From Mucilaginibacter aquatilis (GTDB taxonomy: Bacteria; Bacteroidota; Bacteroidia; Sphingobacteriales; Sphingobacteriaceae), in contig NZ_WQLA01000001.1 in NCBI RefSeq assembly GCF_009755275.1, positions 372,001-436,000 on the forward strand: 64,000 nt of DNA. Direction: 5' to 3'. The notes beneath the pieces are model-generated. The model worked only from the letters and a program-made list of their open reading frames with translations, was not told the DNA's origin and did no database searches. Shown piece after piece: positions 26,571 through 35,552 of the stretch (its first letter is position 1; each line of letters starts with the position of its first letter). Both the position numbers and the translations under genes were made by a program.

Positions 26571-27185
26571 TTAATTATATCTGTTGGAGTAATAGCCGGC
26601 CTGTCGCAGTATGGCTTCAATGTCGCGCTCCTGTTCCGGGTCGTATGTTTCTTTCAAATTGTGGCCAAATATACGTGCTACAGATTGAAACATAAAGGCC
26701 TGAAAGCCGCCTTTTAATTGTTTGGCAAGTTCATAACTGGTTGTACCTACTTCACGGTCAATCAGCTTTATTAAAATCTCGCCCTGAGTAATAGTCAGAT
26801 TTTTGATTTGAGCGTTAAACAGCTCCTTCACTTCCTTTTCACATGTTTTTACCAGCTCCTTTTGCTTGTGCTTATCAGAGGTTAAGGCCAAATCACGCTG
26901 TAACTGGCGGTATTTATCGCCCGCTATACGCGCATACGGAATAACCTTGTAAACATTGTAACGTAGACGGTAGTAAGCTTTACGGTCGGCCTCACTGGGC
27001 CATATGCGCACGCTTACAACAGGCACCTCGGGCAATATTACCCACGGCACCAGCTCGCCTTCGTAATTAGTTAAGTAAGTTTTAATGGTATCATTTTTGC
27101 CCACCTTTGGATGTGGCAGCTGATTTTGAGAGCGCGCACGCCCCGCAAAACAGCAAAACAATAGCATTAAAACAATATATTTCAT
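26571..27185 (-). CDS. DUF4294 domain-containing exported protein
   Basis: A 204-residue protein with a signal peptide (residues 1-19, ending RARSQ). The core AYYRLRYNVYKVIPYARIAG and EVKELFNAQIKNLTITQGEI, then LIKLIDREV are typical of DUF4294, a Bacteroidota family of unknown function. It leads a three-gene unit with the peroxidase (3 nt gap) and bshB1. Confidence 0.85.
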   Translation of the reverse strand: MKYIVLMLLFCCFAGRARSQNQLPHPKVGKNDTIKTYLTNYEGELVPWVILPEVPVVSVRIWPSEADRKAYYRLRYNVYKVIPYARIAGDKYRQLQRDLALTSDKHKQKELVKTCEKEVKELFNAQIKNLTITQGEILIKLIDREVGTTSYELAKQLKGGFQAFMFQSVARIFGHNLKETYDPEQERDIEAILRQAGYYSNRYN

Positions 27186-27200
27186 ATATTTACTTACTTA

Positions 27201-27208
27201 CAAAAATA
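27201..27208 (-). promoter_or_regulatory. Candidate -7 element for the DUF4294-peroxidase-bshB1 operon
   Basis: Minus-strand TATTTTTG, a full TAnnTTTG match 15 nt before the ATG at 27185. No TTG at the -33 spacing. Confidence 0.4.
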
Positions 27209-27294
27209 GTGCTAATTTTTAGTGAAATAAAAATCATTGTGCGAATTTATTTTTATACGCATTTAAATGATAAATAGTTAACAAGCGCTTATAA

Positions 27295-29526
27295 ATGAAA
27301 GATTTAGTGATTGATCTGGAAGCTGAAAAAGCGGAAATACTAAAACGTTACCGCGCCCTGTTGCGTGCATCAAAATCTACCCTTCAAAAGGGTGACAAGA
27401 GAATGATACGCAAGGCGTTTGAAATGGCCGTAGAAAGTCATAAAGATATGCGCCGCAAATCGGGCGAACCGTATATATACCACCCTATAGCCGTTGCGCA
27501 AATAGCCGCCGAAGAAATTGGCCTGGGTACCACTTCAATTGTTTGTGCCCTGTTGCATGACGTGGTTGAAGACACCGATGTTACCCTTGAAGACATTGAA
27601 CGTGAGTTTGGAAAAAAGGTAGCCAAAATAATTGATGGCCTAACCAAAATTTCGGGCGTTTTCGATACCAACAGCTCATTACAGGCCGAAAACTTCCGTA
27701 AAATGCTGCTTACACTGGCCGATGATGTAAGGGTAATACTTATTAAACTTGCCGATAGGTTGCACAACATGCGCACCATGGAGTTTATGCCGCGCGATAA
27801 GCAGCTTAAACTATCGTCGGAAACGGTTTACCTGTACGCTCCGCTTGCGCACCGCCTGGGTTTGTATGCCATAAAGTCAGAACTAGAAGACCTTTCTATG
27901 AAGTACATGGAAAGAGAAACCTACCAGTTCATCAAGAAAAAGCTTAACGAGAAAAAGGCAGAGCGTGAAAAGTTCATACAGGATTTTATACAGCCGGTTG
28001 CTGCTGCGTTAGAAAGCCAGGGACTTAAAGCCGACATTTTTGGCCGCCCAAAATCCATCCATTCCATATGGAATAAGATGAAGAAAAAAGCCATCCCGTT
28101 CGAGGAGGTTTATGACTTATTTGCCATACGTGTAATACTTGATAGCGCGCCTGAAAACGAGAAGGCCGATTGCTGGAAAGCTTATTCTATAGTAACTGAT
28201 TCTTACCGGCCCAACCCCGATCGTTTGCGCGATTGGGTGTCCTCACCTAAAGCCAATGGCTATGAATCATTACATACCACTGTAATGGGACCACGCGGCC
28301 AATGGGTGGAAGTTCAGATACGCACCAAGCGCATGAACGAAATTGCTGAGAAAGGCTTTGCTGCTCACTGGAAGTACAAAGAATCATCGAGCGATAGCGG
28401 ACTTGACCAGTGGATTCATAAGGTACGCGAATTGCTGCGCAACCCTGATAGCAATGCACTCGACTTTTTGGATGATTTTAAAATGAATTTGTTCAGTGAC
28501 GAAATATTCATTTTCACGCCGAAGGGTGCGCTTATACAATTACCATCCAACGCAACTGCGCTCGATTTTGCTTTTGAGATACATACCGATGTAGGCGCAA
28601 GCTGTATTGGAGCCAAGGTGAATCACAAATTGGTTCCTTTGAATTATAACCTGCAAAATGGCGATCAGGTTGAAATTATAACTTCAAGCAAGCAAACACC
28701 AAAAGAAGACTGGTTAAATTTTGTAGTTACTGCCAAGGCTAAGGCTAAAATTAAATCTTCGCTTAAAGAGGCAAAACGCAAGATAGCCGAAGACGGCAAG
28801 GAGATTTTGGAGCGTAAGCTGAAATCGCTTAAGATTTCGTACAATACTGACAACATTCACAAGCTTACCAACTACTTTAAATTACTATCGAGCCAAGATT
28901 TATTTTTTAATGTAGCCAAGGGAGTAATTGACCTTAAAGACCTTAAAGAATACCAGGCCACCGAAAAAGTAGTTGAAAACAAGCCTCAGGATAAAATTGA
29001 CAACGAGCAGGTACAAAGCCTTATACGCACTATAAAATCAAAAGATAGCGACATACTACTGATTGGTGAGGATATGCAAAAGATAGATTACAAGCTGGCA
29101 ACCTGCTGTAATCCTATTCCGGGCGATGATGTGTTTGGCTTTATAACCGTAAACGAAGGCATCAAAATCCATCGTACTAACTGCCCCAATGCTGCCAAAC
29201 TAATGGCCAACTACGGCTACCGTATTGTAAAAGCACGCTGGACAAATCAGCACGAACTTGCATTTCTTACAGGTTTACGTATTACCGGCATTGATGATGT
29301 TGGCTTAATTAATAAGCTTACCACCGTTATATCAACCGATTTTAAGGTGAATATGCGCTCGCTTACCGTTGATAGCGATAACGGCATTTTTGAAGGAACT
29401 ATTATGGTGTATGTAAATGACACTATACACCTTGATAATTTAATAAAACGCCTTAAACAAGTTAAAGGGGTAACAGGCGTAACCCGCTTTGACTCGGCTC
29501 CTACCCCTGTTGAAAGGGCATCATAG
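27295..29526 (+). CDS. Bifunctional (p)ppGpp synthetase/hydrolase (RelA/SpoT family)
   Basis: Makes and degrades the stringent-response alarmone. The 743-residue protein has an HD hydrolase domain (about 45-200: ALLHDVVEDTDV, LIKLADRLHNMRTM), a synthetase domain (about 245-360: FGRPKSIHSIWNKMKKK, YDLFAIRVI), a TGS domain (about 400-465: IFIFTPKGALIQLPSNATAL) and a C-terminal ACT domain (about 665-740). Hydrolase motifs HD and ED are intact, so both activities are expected. Divergent from the DUF4294 operon. Confidence 0.96.
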   Translation: MKDLVIDLEAEKAEILKRYRALLRASKSTLQKGDKRMIRKAFEMAVESHKDMRRKSGEPYIYHPIAVAQIAAEEIGLGTTSIVCALLHDVVEDTDVTLEDIEREFGKKVAKIIDGLTKISGVFDTNSSLQAENFRKMLLTLADDVRVILIKLADRLHNMRTMEFMPRDKQLKLSSETVYLYAPLAHRLGLYAIKSELEDLSMKYMERETYQFIKKKLNEKKAEREKFIQDFIQPVAAALESQGLKADIFGRPKSIHSIWNKMKKKAIPFEEVYDLFAIRVILDSAPENEKADCWKAYSIVTDSYRPNPDRLRDWVSSPKANGYESLHTTVMGPRGQWVEVQIRTKRMNEIAEKGFAAHWKYKESSSDSGLDQWIHKVRELLRNPDSNALDFLDDFKMNLFSDEIFIFTPKGALIQLPSNATALDFAFEIHTDVGASCIGAKVNHKLVPLNYNLQNGDQVEIITSSKQTPKEDWLNFVVTAKAKAKIKSSLKEAKRKIAEDGKEILERKLKSLKISYNTDNIHKLTNYFKLLSSQDLFFNVAKGVIDLKDLKEYQATEKVVENKPQDKIDNEQVQSLIRTIKSKDSDILLIGEDMQKIDYKLATCCNPIPGDDVFGFITVNEGIKIHRTNCPNAAKLMANYGYRIVKARWTNQHELAFLTGLRITGIDDVGLINKLTTVISTDFKVNMRSLTVDSDNGIFEGTIMVYVNDTIHLDNLIKRLKQVKGVTGVTRFDSAPTPVERAS

Positions 29527-29540
29527 GAGCGAGTATAAAA

Positions 29541-29676
29541 TACAGAGTCAAGAGTTCAGATATTAAGAAGCATCACTTCTGCCTTTATATCTCAATTCGT
29601 GACTCTTTATTCTTGGTTTTAATACTAACATGGGCATGTCATTAGTTCATGCTTGCTCCTGATTCTTGACTCTGTA
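29541..29676. repeat. Inverted repeat of the TTGACTCT type between relA/spoT and fur
   Basis: TACAGAGTCAAGA (29541-29553) is the exact complement of TCTTGACTCTGTA (29664-29676), with further copies of CTCTTGATTCT / GTGACTCTTTATTCTTGG around them. The right-hand units run into the fur promoter. Confidence 0.6.
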
Positions 29677-29679
29677 CTC

Positions 29680-29708
29680 TTGATTCTACTCAATAATTTC
29701 TACCTTTG
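29680..29708 (+). promoter_or_regulatory. Promoter for fur
   Basis: TTG (29680-29682), 18 nt, TACCTTTG (29701-29708). The TTG is part of the CTCTTGATTCT repeat. Predicted leader about 19 nt before the ATG at 29731. Confidence 0.55.
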
Positions 29709-29730
29709 AATTCTTAACTGTTTTAATATT

Positions 29731-30198
29731 ATGCCTCTACAGGAAACCATTGATATGGTTAAAAAAATTTTCGAGGCGTATCTCGAAAATAAAAGCCTGC
29801 GTAAAACGCCTGAGCGTTTTGCCATTTTAGAAGAAATTTACTCGCGCAATGATCACTTCGATGTCGAATCGTTATACATTCACATGAAGAACAAAAAGTA
29901 CCGGGTAAGCCGCGCCACCGTATACAATACACTCGAATTGCTGGTATCTTGTGATTTGGTTACCAAACACCAGTTTGGTAAAAACATGGCCCAGTTTGAA
30001 AAATCATACGGTTACAAGCAGCACGACCATATTATTTGTATTGACTGTGGCAAGGTGGTTGAGTTTTGCGATCCCCGCATTCAGCAAATACAAAGTATGA
30101 TGGGCGATTTGTTAAAGTTTGACATTAAGCACCACTCTTTGAACTTATACGGCAACTGCACTAAACTACGCGAAGGCGTTTGCGACCGTAAAAATTAA
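29731..30198 (+). CDS. fur: Fur family metal-responsive repressor
   Basis: A 155-residue metal-dependent repressor. The N-terminal winged helix has [20 protein letters not shown] and the recognition region [15 protein letters not shown]; the C-terminal dimerisation part has [17 protein letters not shown] with metal-binding His/Cys. The CxxC of a structural zinc site is present, and a last Cys pair occurs in [11 protein letters not shown]. Iron (Fur) is the likeliest metal, though Zur or PerR cannot be excluded from sequence alone. Confidence 0.88.
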   Translation: MPLQETIDMVKKIFEAYLENKSLRKTPERFAILEEIYSRNDHFDVESLYIHMKNKKYRVSRATVYNTLELLVSCDLVTKHQFGKNMAQFEKSYGYKQHDHIICIDCGKVVEFCDPRIQQIQSMMGDLLKFDIKHHSLNLYGNCTKLREGVCDRKN

Positions 30199-30254
30199 GT
30201 TCGCCTTTAACGCTGTATGTTTCTGAAATACAATGAGCAGAAACAAAATAAGTG

Positions 30255-30284
30255 TTGACAGATGCTGATATAATCTTACTTTTG
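30255..30284 (+). promoter_or_regulatory. Promoter for purA
   Basis: TTG (30255-30257, within TTGACA), exactly 19 nt, TACTTTTG (30277-30284): a full consensus promoter. The leader of about 140 nt contains the palindromic element at 30324-30408. Confidence 0.7.
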
Positions 30285-30323
30285 CGCTTTAAAAAGTTAG
30301 ATATAAATAAAATACACATATAC

Positions 30324-30408
30324 GTCATGCCGGATTTATTTCGGCATCTTACAGCAAGACAACGATGGATACTTGTAAGTGAGATGCAGAAACAAAATTC
30401 GGCATGAT
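30324..30408. repeat. Palindromic element, GTCATGCCGAA type, in the purA leader
   Basis: Ends GTCATGCCGGA and TTCGGCATGAT with inner pair TTTCGGCATCTTAC / GTAAGTGAGATGCAGAAAC. Second copy of the 17531-17623 element. Here it lies between the purA promoter and ATG, so it would be transcribed as a long hairpin. Confidence 0.7.
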
Positions 30409-30427
30409 GATTTTAAAATTAATTTAA

Positions 30428-31705
<1,278 letters not shown>

Positions 31706-31792
31706 TTCGGCATTACAAAAAGAACAGCATATATAAGCCTGCTTTAAGCAGCAAACAAAATTTGGTTAAAACACTTTTTTTGAAATTTTATC

Positions 31793-31822
31793 TTGACAAG
31801 TTAAATTTTACTTGTACATTTA
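31793..31822 (+). promoter_or_regulatory. Promoter for the pheA leader
   Basis: TTG (31793-31795, within TTGACA), exactly 19 nt, TACATTTA (31815-31822, one mismatch to TAnnTTTG). Predicted start at about 31826-31829, 11-14 nt before the leader peptide ATG at 31840. Confidence 0.65.
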
Positions 31823-31839
31823 CTCCCGATAAATAACAC

Positions 31840-31908
31840 ATGAAAGTTAATAACGCATTCGGTTTTGGTTTCTATTACTTTTACTTTAGCAGTAAGAGCC
31901 GGGACTGA
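31840..31908 (+). CDS. Phe/Tyr-rich attenuation leader peptide
   Basis: A 22-codon frame, ATG at 31840 and TGA at 31906. Residues 7-16 read FGFGFYYFYF: five Phe and three Tyr in ten codons, followed by SSKSRD. It lies between a consensus promoter and a terminator, directly upstream of pheA, the gene that commits prephenate to phenylalanine. Its last codons and stop overlap segment A (GCCGGGACT, 31898-31906), which can pair with the 5' arm of the terminator. This is the layout of ribosome-mediated attenuation: stalling at Phe/Tyr codons leaves segment A free to prevent the terminator. Mechanism is inferred. Confidence 0.85.
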   Translation: MKVNNAFGFGFYYFYFSSKSRD

Positions 31909-31970
31909 TATGCTTAACAAAGACATATAACAAAACAAAAAAGTCCCGGCCCAACAGCCGGGACTTTTTT
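31898..31970 (+). promoter_or_regulatory. Attenuator: antiterminator and terminator segments before pheA
   Basis: Three segments are visible. A: GCCGGGACT at 31898-31906. B: AGTCCCGGC at 31942-31950. C: GCCGGGACT at 31957-31965. A and C are identical and both complement B. B:C forms a 14-bp stem (31937-31950 with 31957-31970, loop 6 nt) ending in six Ts, a strong terminator 14 nt before the pheA ATG. A:B is the mutually exclusive antiterminator. A lies over the leader peptide's stop codon, so a ribosome that finishes translation covers A and favours termination. Confidence 0.85.
31937..31970 (+). terminator. Attenuator terminator upstream of pheA
   Basis: Stem of 14 bp, GC core GTCCCGGC/GCCGGGAC extended by six A-T pairs, loop CCAACA, run of six Ts at 31965-31970. 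It sits within the leader of pheA, not after a long gene, which marks it as regulatory. Confidence 0.85.
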
Positions 31971-31984
31971 CATTTAACAGGGTT

Positions 31985-32836
31985 ATGGAAATTACAACGC
32001 CACGTGTGGCAATTCAAGGTATCCGCGCATCGTTTCACGAAGAAGCTGCTTTTAAGTACTTCGGCACCAACATTCAAACGGTAGAGTGCAATTCGTTTAA
32101 GCAAACCTTTGAGGCGCTTAAAAATAAGCAGGCCGACTACGTGGTGATGGCTATCGAAAACAATATTGCCGGTAGTATTTTACCCAATTATTCGTTGTTG
32201 ATGAGCTATAACTTCCCTATTGTTGGCGAGGTTTACCTGCCCATCCAGCTGCACTTTCTAACCCTGCCGGGTGTAAAGTTTGAAGATATCAAAACGGTAA
32301 TATCGCATCCTATAGCACTACGCCAGTGCATTGACTTTATGGACGAATACCCGCACATTAAAGTGGTAGAAAGTAACGACACTGCCGCTTGCGCCAAACG
32401 TGTACGTGATGAGCAGCTGACCGATACCGCAGCCATAGCCAATAGCCTGGCAGCTAACTTGTACGAGTTAGAAGTAAAGGAACGACGTATAGAAAGTAAC
32501 AAAAAGAATTTCACCCGTTTCCTGATTTTCACCAGCCATGAAAATGCCAGGAAAGTAACCTCTAATAAGGCATCGTTATGTTTCCAGGTGAGCAACGAAG
32601 TTGGTGCGCTGGCGAAAGTGCTCAACATTTTGGCCGAGCAGGAAATAAACATGAGCAAAATACAAAGCATGCCGGTGCTGGGTAAGCGCAATGAGTACAA
32701 CTTTTATGTTGACGTTGAATGGCAGCAATCTCAACAATATGATACCGCTGTACGCCAAATACTCAGTTACACCAAAAACTTTAACATTCTTGGCGAGTAC
32801 GAAAGGTACATTGATGACGTAGTTAATGGCTCGTAG
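31985..32836 (+). CDS. pheA: Prephenate dehydratase
   Basis: Converts prephenate to phenylpyruvate, committing flux to phenylalanine. The 283-residue protein has a catalytic domain (1-185) with the TRF motif at 177-179 and a C-terminal ACT domain (about 195-275) with GALA at 207-210. The usual ESRP allosteric motif reads QSMP (227-230). No chorismate mutase domain is fused here; that activity is carried by the next gene. Expression is probably set by the Phe/Tyr leader attenuator immediately upstream. Confidence 0.95.
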   Translation: MEITTPRVAIQGIRASFHEEAAFKYFGTNIQTVECNSFKQTFEALKNKQADYVVMAIENNIAGSILPNYSLLMSYNFPIVGEVYLPIQLHFLTLPGVKFEDIKTVISHPIALRQCIDFMDEYPHIKVVESNDTAACAKRVRDEQLTDTAAIANSLAANLYELEVKERRIESNKKNFTRFLIFTSHENARKVTSNKASLCFQVSNEVGALAKVLNILAEQEINMSKIQSMPVLGKRNEYNFYVDVEWQQSQQYDTAVRQILSYTKNFNILGEYERYIDDVVNGS

Positions 32837-32954
32837 TTGACAGATCATAGTATTAAAAATAGCAAATAGATAAACAACAATATTTAAACAATTAAACAAC
32901 AATTCACGGTTCCATGAACTATTATCCATGAACCATGAACTCAAAACAAGAATT

Positions 32955-34085
32955 ATGAAACTCGATTTAAAAATACAGCCACTTAGCTCTTGGATTACTG
33001 CTAAGGCTCAGCCATTATTAATTGCCGGCCCTTGCAGCGCCGAAACTGAAGATCAACTGGTTGCAACCGCACACTTACTGGCCGCTACCGGTAAAGTTAC
33101 CGCCCTGCGTGCAGGTATTTGGAAACCACGTACCCGTCCGGGTGAGTTTGAAGGTATTGGCAGCATTGGTTTAGAGTGGTTAAAACGCGCCAAAGCCGAA
33201 ACAGGTTTGCCAACAGCCGTTGAGGTTGCAACTGCAAAACATGTTGAGGAAGCATTAAAAGCAGGTGTTGACATTCTTTGGGTAGGTGCACGTTCAACTG
33301 CCAACCCTTTTACCGTGCAGGAAATTGCTGATGCTTTAAAAGGTTCTGATGTACCGGTAATGGTTAAAAACCCGGTTAACCCTGATATTTCACTATGGAT
33401 TGGTGCTTTAGAGCGTATCAACAACGCGGGCATTACTAAACTGGCTGCTATTCACCGTGGTTTCTCATCTTACGAAAAAACTGCTTTCCGTAACGAACCA
33501 ATGTGGGATTTAGCTATCAACCTTAAAACCCATGCGCCTGAGTTGCCTATCATCTGCGACCCTAGCCACATATCGGGTAACCGCGAGTTAATTCCATACG
33601 TATCGCAAAAAGCATTGGATATGGATATGCAAGGTTTGATGATTGAGTCGCACATTGACCCATCTGTTGCCTGGACCGATGCTAAACAACAGGTTACTCC
33701 ATCAGCTTTAAGCGAGTTAATTGACCGTTTAACGCTACGTCAGCCTGAAGTGGTTAACACCCAGGTTAAAGATGCGTTAGCTGAGCTACGCAATAAAATT
33801 GACAAAATAGACGACCTGGTTATCCAAAAGTTAGCTGAGCGTATGAAAATTGTTGAGCAAATTGGTAATTACAAAAAAGACAACGGTATCACCATTTTAC
33901 AGGTTAACCGTTGGGACGAAATTTTACAGAAGCGCAGCAACTACGGTAAAGCACTAAACCTGCACGCTGACTTCACAGAGAAACTTTTAGAATTGATCCA
34001 CAGCGAGTCTATCCGTAAACAAACCGAAATTATGAACGCTGGCCAGGGTGAGGCTCCTGTACAGGAACAATTGACACATTCTTAA
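32955..34085 (+). CDS. Bifunctional 3-deoxy-7-phosphoheptulonate synthase / chorismate mutase
   Basis: First shikimate step fused to the chorismate-to-prephenate step. The DAHP synthase part (about 1-260) is of the KDO8P-synthase-like type: LLIAGPCSAETEDQ, GIWKPRTRPGEFEGIG, CDPSHISGNRELI. A type II (AroQ) chorismate mutase helical domain follows (about 270-365: LAELRNKIDKIDDLVIQKLA, ERMKIVEQIGNYK). The ATG at 32955 is preferred to one at 32928 because the latter only adds a repeat-derived MNHELKTRI. Probably co-transcribed with pheA, 118 bp upstream. Confidence 0.95.
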   Translation: MKLDLKIQPLSSWITAKAQPLLIAGPCSAETEDQLVATAHLLAATGKVTALRAGIWKPRTRPGEFEGIGSIGLEWLKRAKAETGLPTAVEVATAKHVEEALKAGVDILWVGARSTANPFTVQEIADALKGSDVPVMVKNPVNPDISLWIGALERINNAGITKLAAIHRGFSSYEKTAFRNEPMWDLAINLKTHAPELPIICDPSHISGNRELIPYVSQKALDMDMQGLMIESHIDPSVAWTDAKQQVTPSALSELIDRLTLRQPEVVNTQVKDALAELRNKIDKIDDLVIQKLAERMKIVEQIGNYKKDNGITILQVNRWDEILQKRSNYGKALNLHADFTEKLLELIHSESIRKQTEIMNAGQGEAPVQEQLTHS

Positions 34086-34095
34086 TAGCTGTAAA

Positions 34096-34169
34096 AGCCC
34101 CACCTAATTCCTCCTCGGGAGGGAGGAATTATTAGCCCCCTCCCTCTTGGGGTGGGCTTGGGAGGGGCT
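34096..34169. repeat. C/G-rich double palindrome before aroA
   Basis: Two stems: AATTCCTCC / GGAGGAATT (34106-34130) and AGCCCCCTCCC / GGGAGGGGCT (34134-34169), both built from CCTCCC blocks. Composition is unlike the flanking genes. It lies between the DAHP synthase gene and aroA. An upstream in-frame ATG at 34152 falls in this element. Confidence 0.6.
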
Positions 34170-34190
34170 GCACAAATTGATAATTATACC

Positions 34191-35459
34191 ATGTCAACAA
34201 ACCTAACGGTTAGCCGTAATAATAAAATTGTTAAAACTACCATCCAACTCACCGGCTCTAAAAGCGAGTGCAACCGTGCATTAGTAATTGAGGCGTTGAG
34301 CAAGGGCAAGGTACAGGTTACCAATGTATCAGACGCTGCTGATGCCATGTTACTGGCGGGAATATTACGGGGAGAAACTCAAGATTCTGAAACACTTGCA
34401 AGTTACAATTCCCAACCTGTAACTGTGAACATCGGTCCTGCTGGTACGGCTATGCGCTTTTTAACGGCGTACTTTGCCTTGCAAAATGGAGAAGTATTAC
34501 TTACCGGCACCGAGCGCATGAAACAGCGCCCTATTGGAATTTTAGTTAATGCTCTGCGTGAGTTAGGTGCCAATATTGATTATGCCGAAAACGAGGGTTA
34601 TCCTCCCCTGCATATTAAAGGCGGCTTTGAGCAAAAGACTAATCAAATTACCATTAAAGGCGACATCAGCAGTCAGTACATTACTGCTTTGTTACTGATA
34701 GCCAACAGCTTGCCGCAGGGTTTAGAGCTGCATATTGACGGCGAGCTAACCTCTCGTCCGTATGTGGAGATGACTTTAAGCATGCTTAAACAGGCCGGTA
34801 TACAGCACCAATGGAATGACAATGTAATAAGCATCGCCAACCAGGATTTTGTAGAAACCAGCATTTGGGTTGAACCTGATTGGAGCGCAGCTTCATATTG
34901 GTATTCGGTAGCGGCACTGGCTGATGAGGCTGAGCTTTTCCTGCCCGGATTAACCTCCTACAGCCTGCAGGGCGACAGCGTGATTACCGAACTGATGGCC
35001 AATTTTGGCATCACCTCTCAATTTAAAGATGGTGGAGTGCATCTCAAAAAAGAACCTAAGCCTGTTCAGCGTAAAATATTTGACCTAAAGTCGTGCCCCG
35101 ACCTGGCGCAAACTTTAGTTGTAATATGTGCTGCCTTAGGTCACGAAGCTACCTTTACTGGTTTGGAAACCCTTAAAATTAAGGAAACCGACCGTATTGC
35201 GGCCTTGCAAAATGAACTGGCTAAAATGGGCGTCAAGCTTATAGAAAAAGGCCAGGTTTATAAACTGGATTGCAGCGAAAAGTTCATCCCAGAAAAAATA
35301 ACCATTGCCACTTACGAAGACCACCGTATGGCTATGGCCTTTGCACCACTGGCTTTAATTATACCACAGGTAGAGATTGAAGAAGCCATGGTGGTAGAAA
35401 AATCTTACCCTGCGTTTTGGGACGATTTTAAAAAAGCAGGTTTTGAGGTGGTAGCATAA
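34191..35459 (+). CDS. aroA: 3-phosphoshikimate 1-carboxyvinyltransferase (EPSP synthase)
   Basis: Sixth shikimate step, addition of enolpyruvate to shikimate-3-phosphate. The 422-residue protein shows QLTGSKSECNRALVIEALS at the N terminus, GPAGTAMRFLTAYFA (GNAGT-type motif), ERMKQRPIGILVNALRELGA and the C-terminal TYEDHRMAMAFAPLAL. The start at 34191 is used; an earlier ATG at 34152 lies in a repeat. A strong terminator follows. Confidence 0.97.
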   Translation: MSTNLTVSRNNKIVKTTIQLTGSKSECNRALVIEALSKGKVQVTNVSDAADAMLLAGILRGETQDSETLASYNSQPVTVNIGPAGTAMRFLTAYFALQNGEVLLTGTERMKQRPIGILVNALRELGANIDYAENEGYPPLHIKGGFEQKTNQITIKGDISSQYITALLLIANSLPQGLELHIDGELTSRPYVEMTLSMLKQAGIQHQWNDNVISIANQDFVETSIWVEPDWSAASYWYSVAALADEAELFLPGLTSYSLQGDSVITELMANFGITSQFKDGGVHLKKEPKPVQRKIFDLKSCPDLAQTLVVICAALGHEATFTGLETLKIKETDRIAALQNELAKMGVKLIEKGQVYKLDCSEKFIPEKITIATYEDHRMAMAFAPLALIIPQVEIEEAMVVEKSYPAFWDDFKKAGFEVVA

Positions 35460-35502
35460 TGTGCTACTGTATTTTTAAATCGAAGATATTTGTTGTTTAT
35501 TA

Positions 35503-35527
35503 AGGCCGGAAGTTCCGGCCTTTTTTA
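35503..35527 (+). terminator. Terminator after aroA
   Basis: AAGGCCGG / CCGGCCTT stem, 8 bp with a 5-nt loop, followed by TTTTATTT. It lies 43 nt past the aroA stop and upstream of the pabB start. Confidence 0.8.
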
Positions 35528-35552
35528 TTTATGTGCTATTTTTACAGCTCGT

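Noticed and set aside
32909..32940. Three copies of CCATGAAC just before the DAHP synthase gene
   Set aside because: Short direct repeat with no symmetric structure; too little to call an operator, though it creates an in-frame ATG that I did not use as start.
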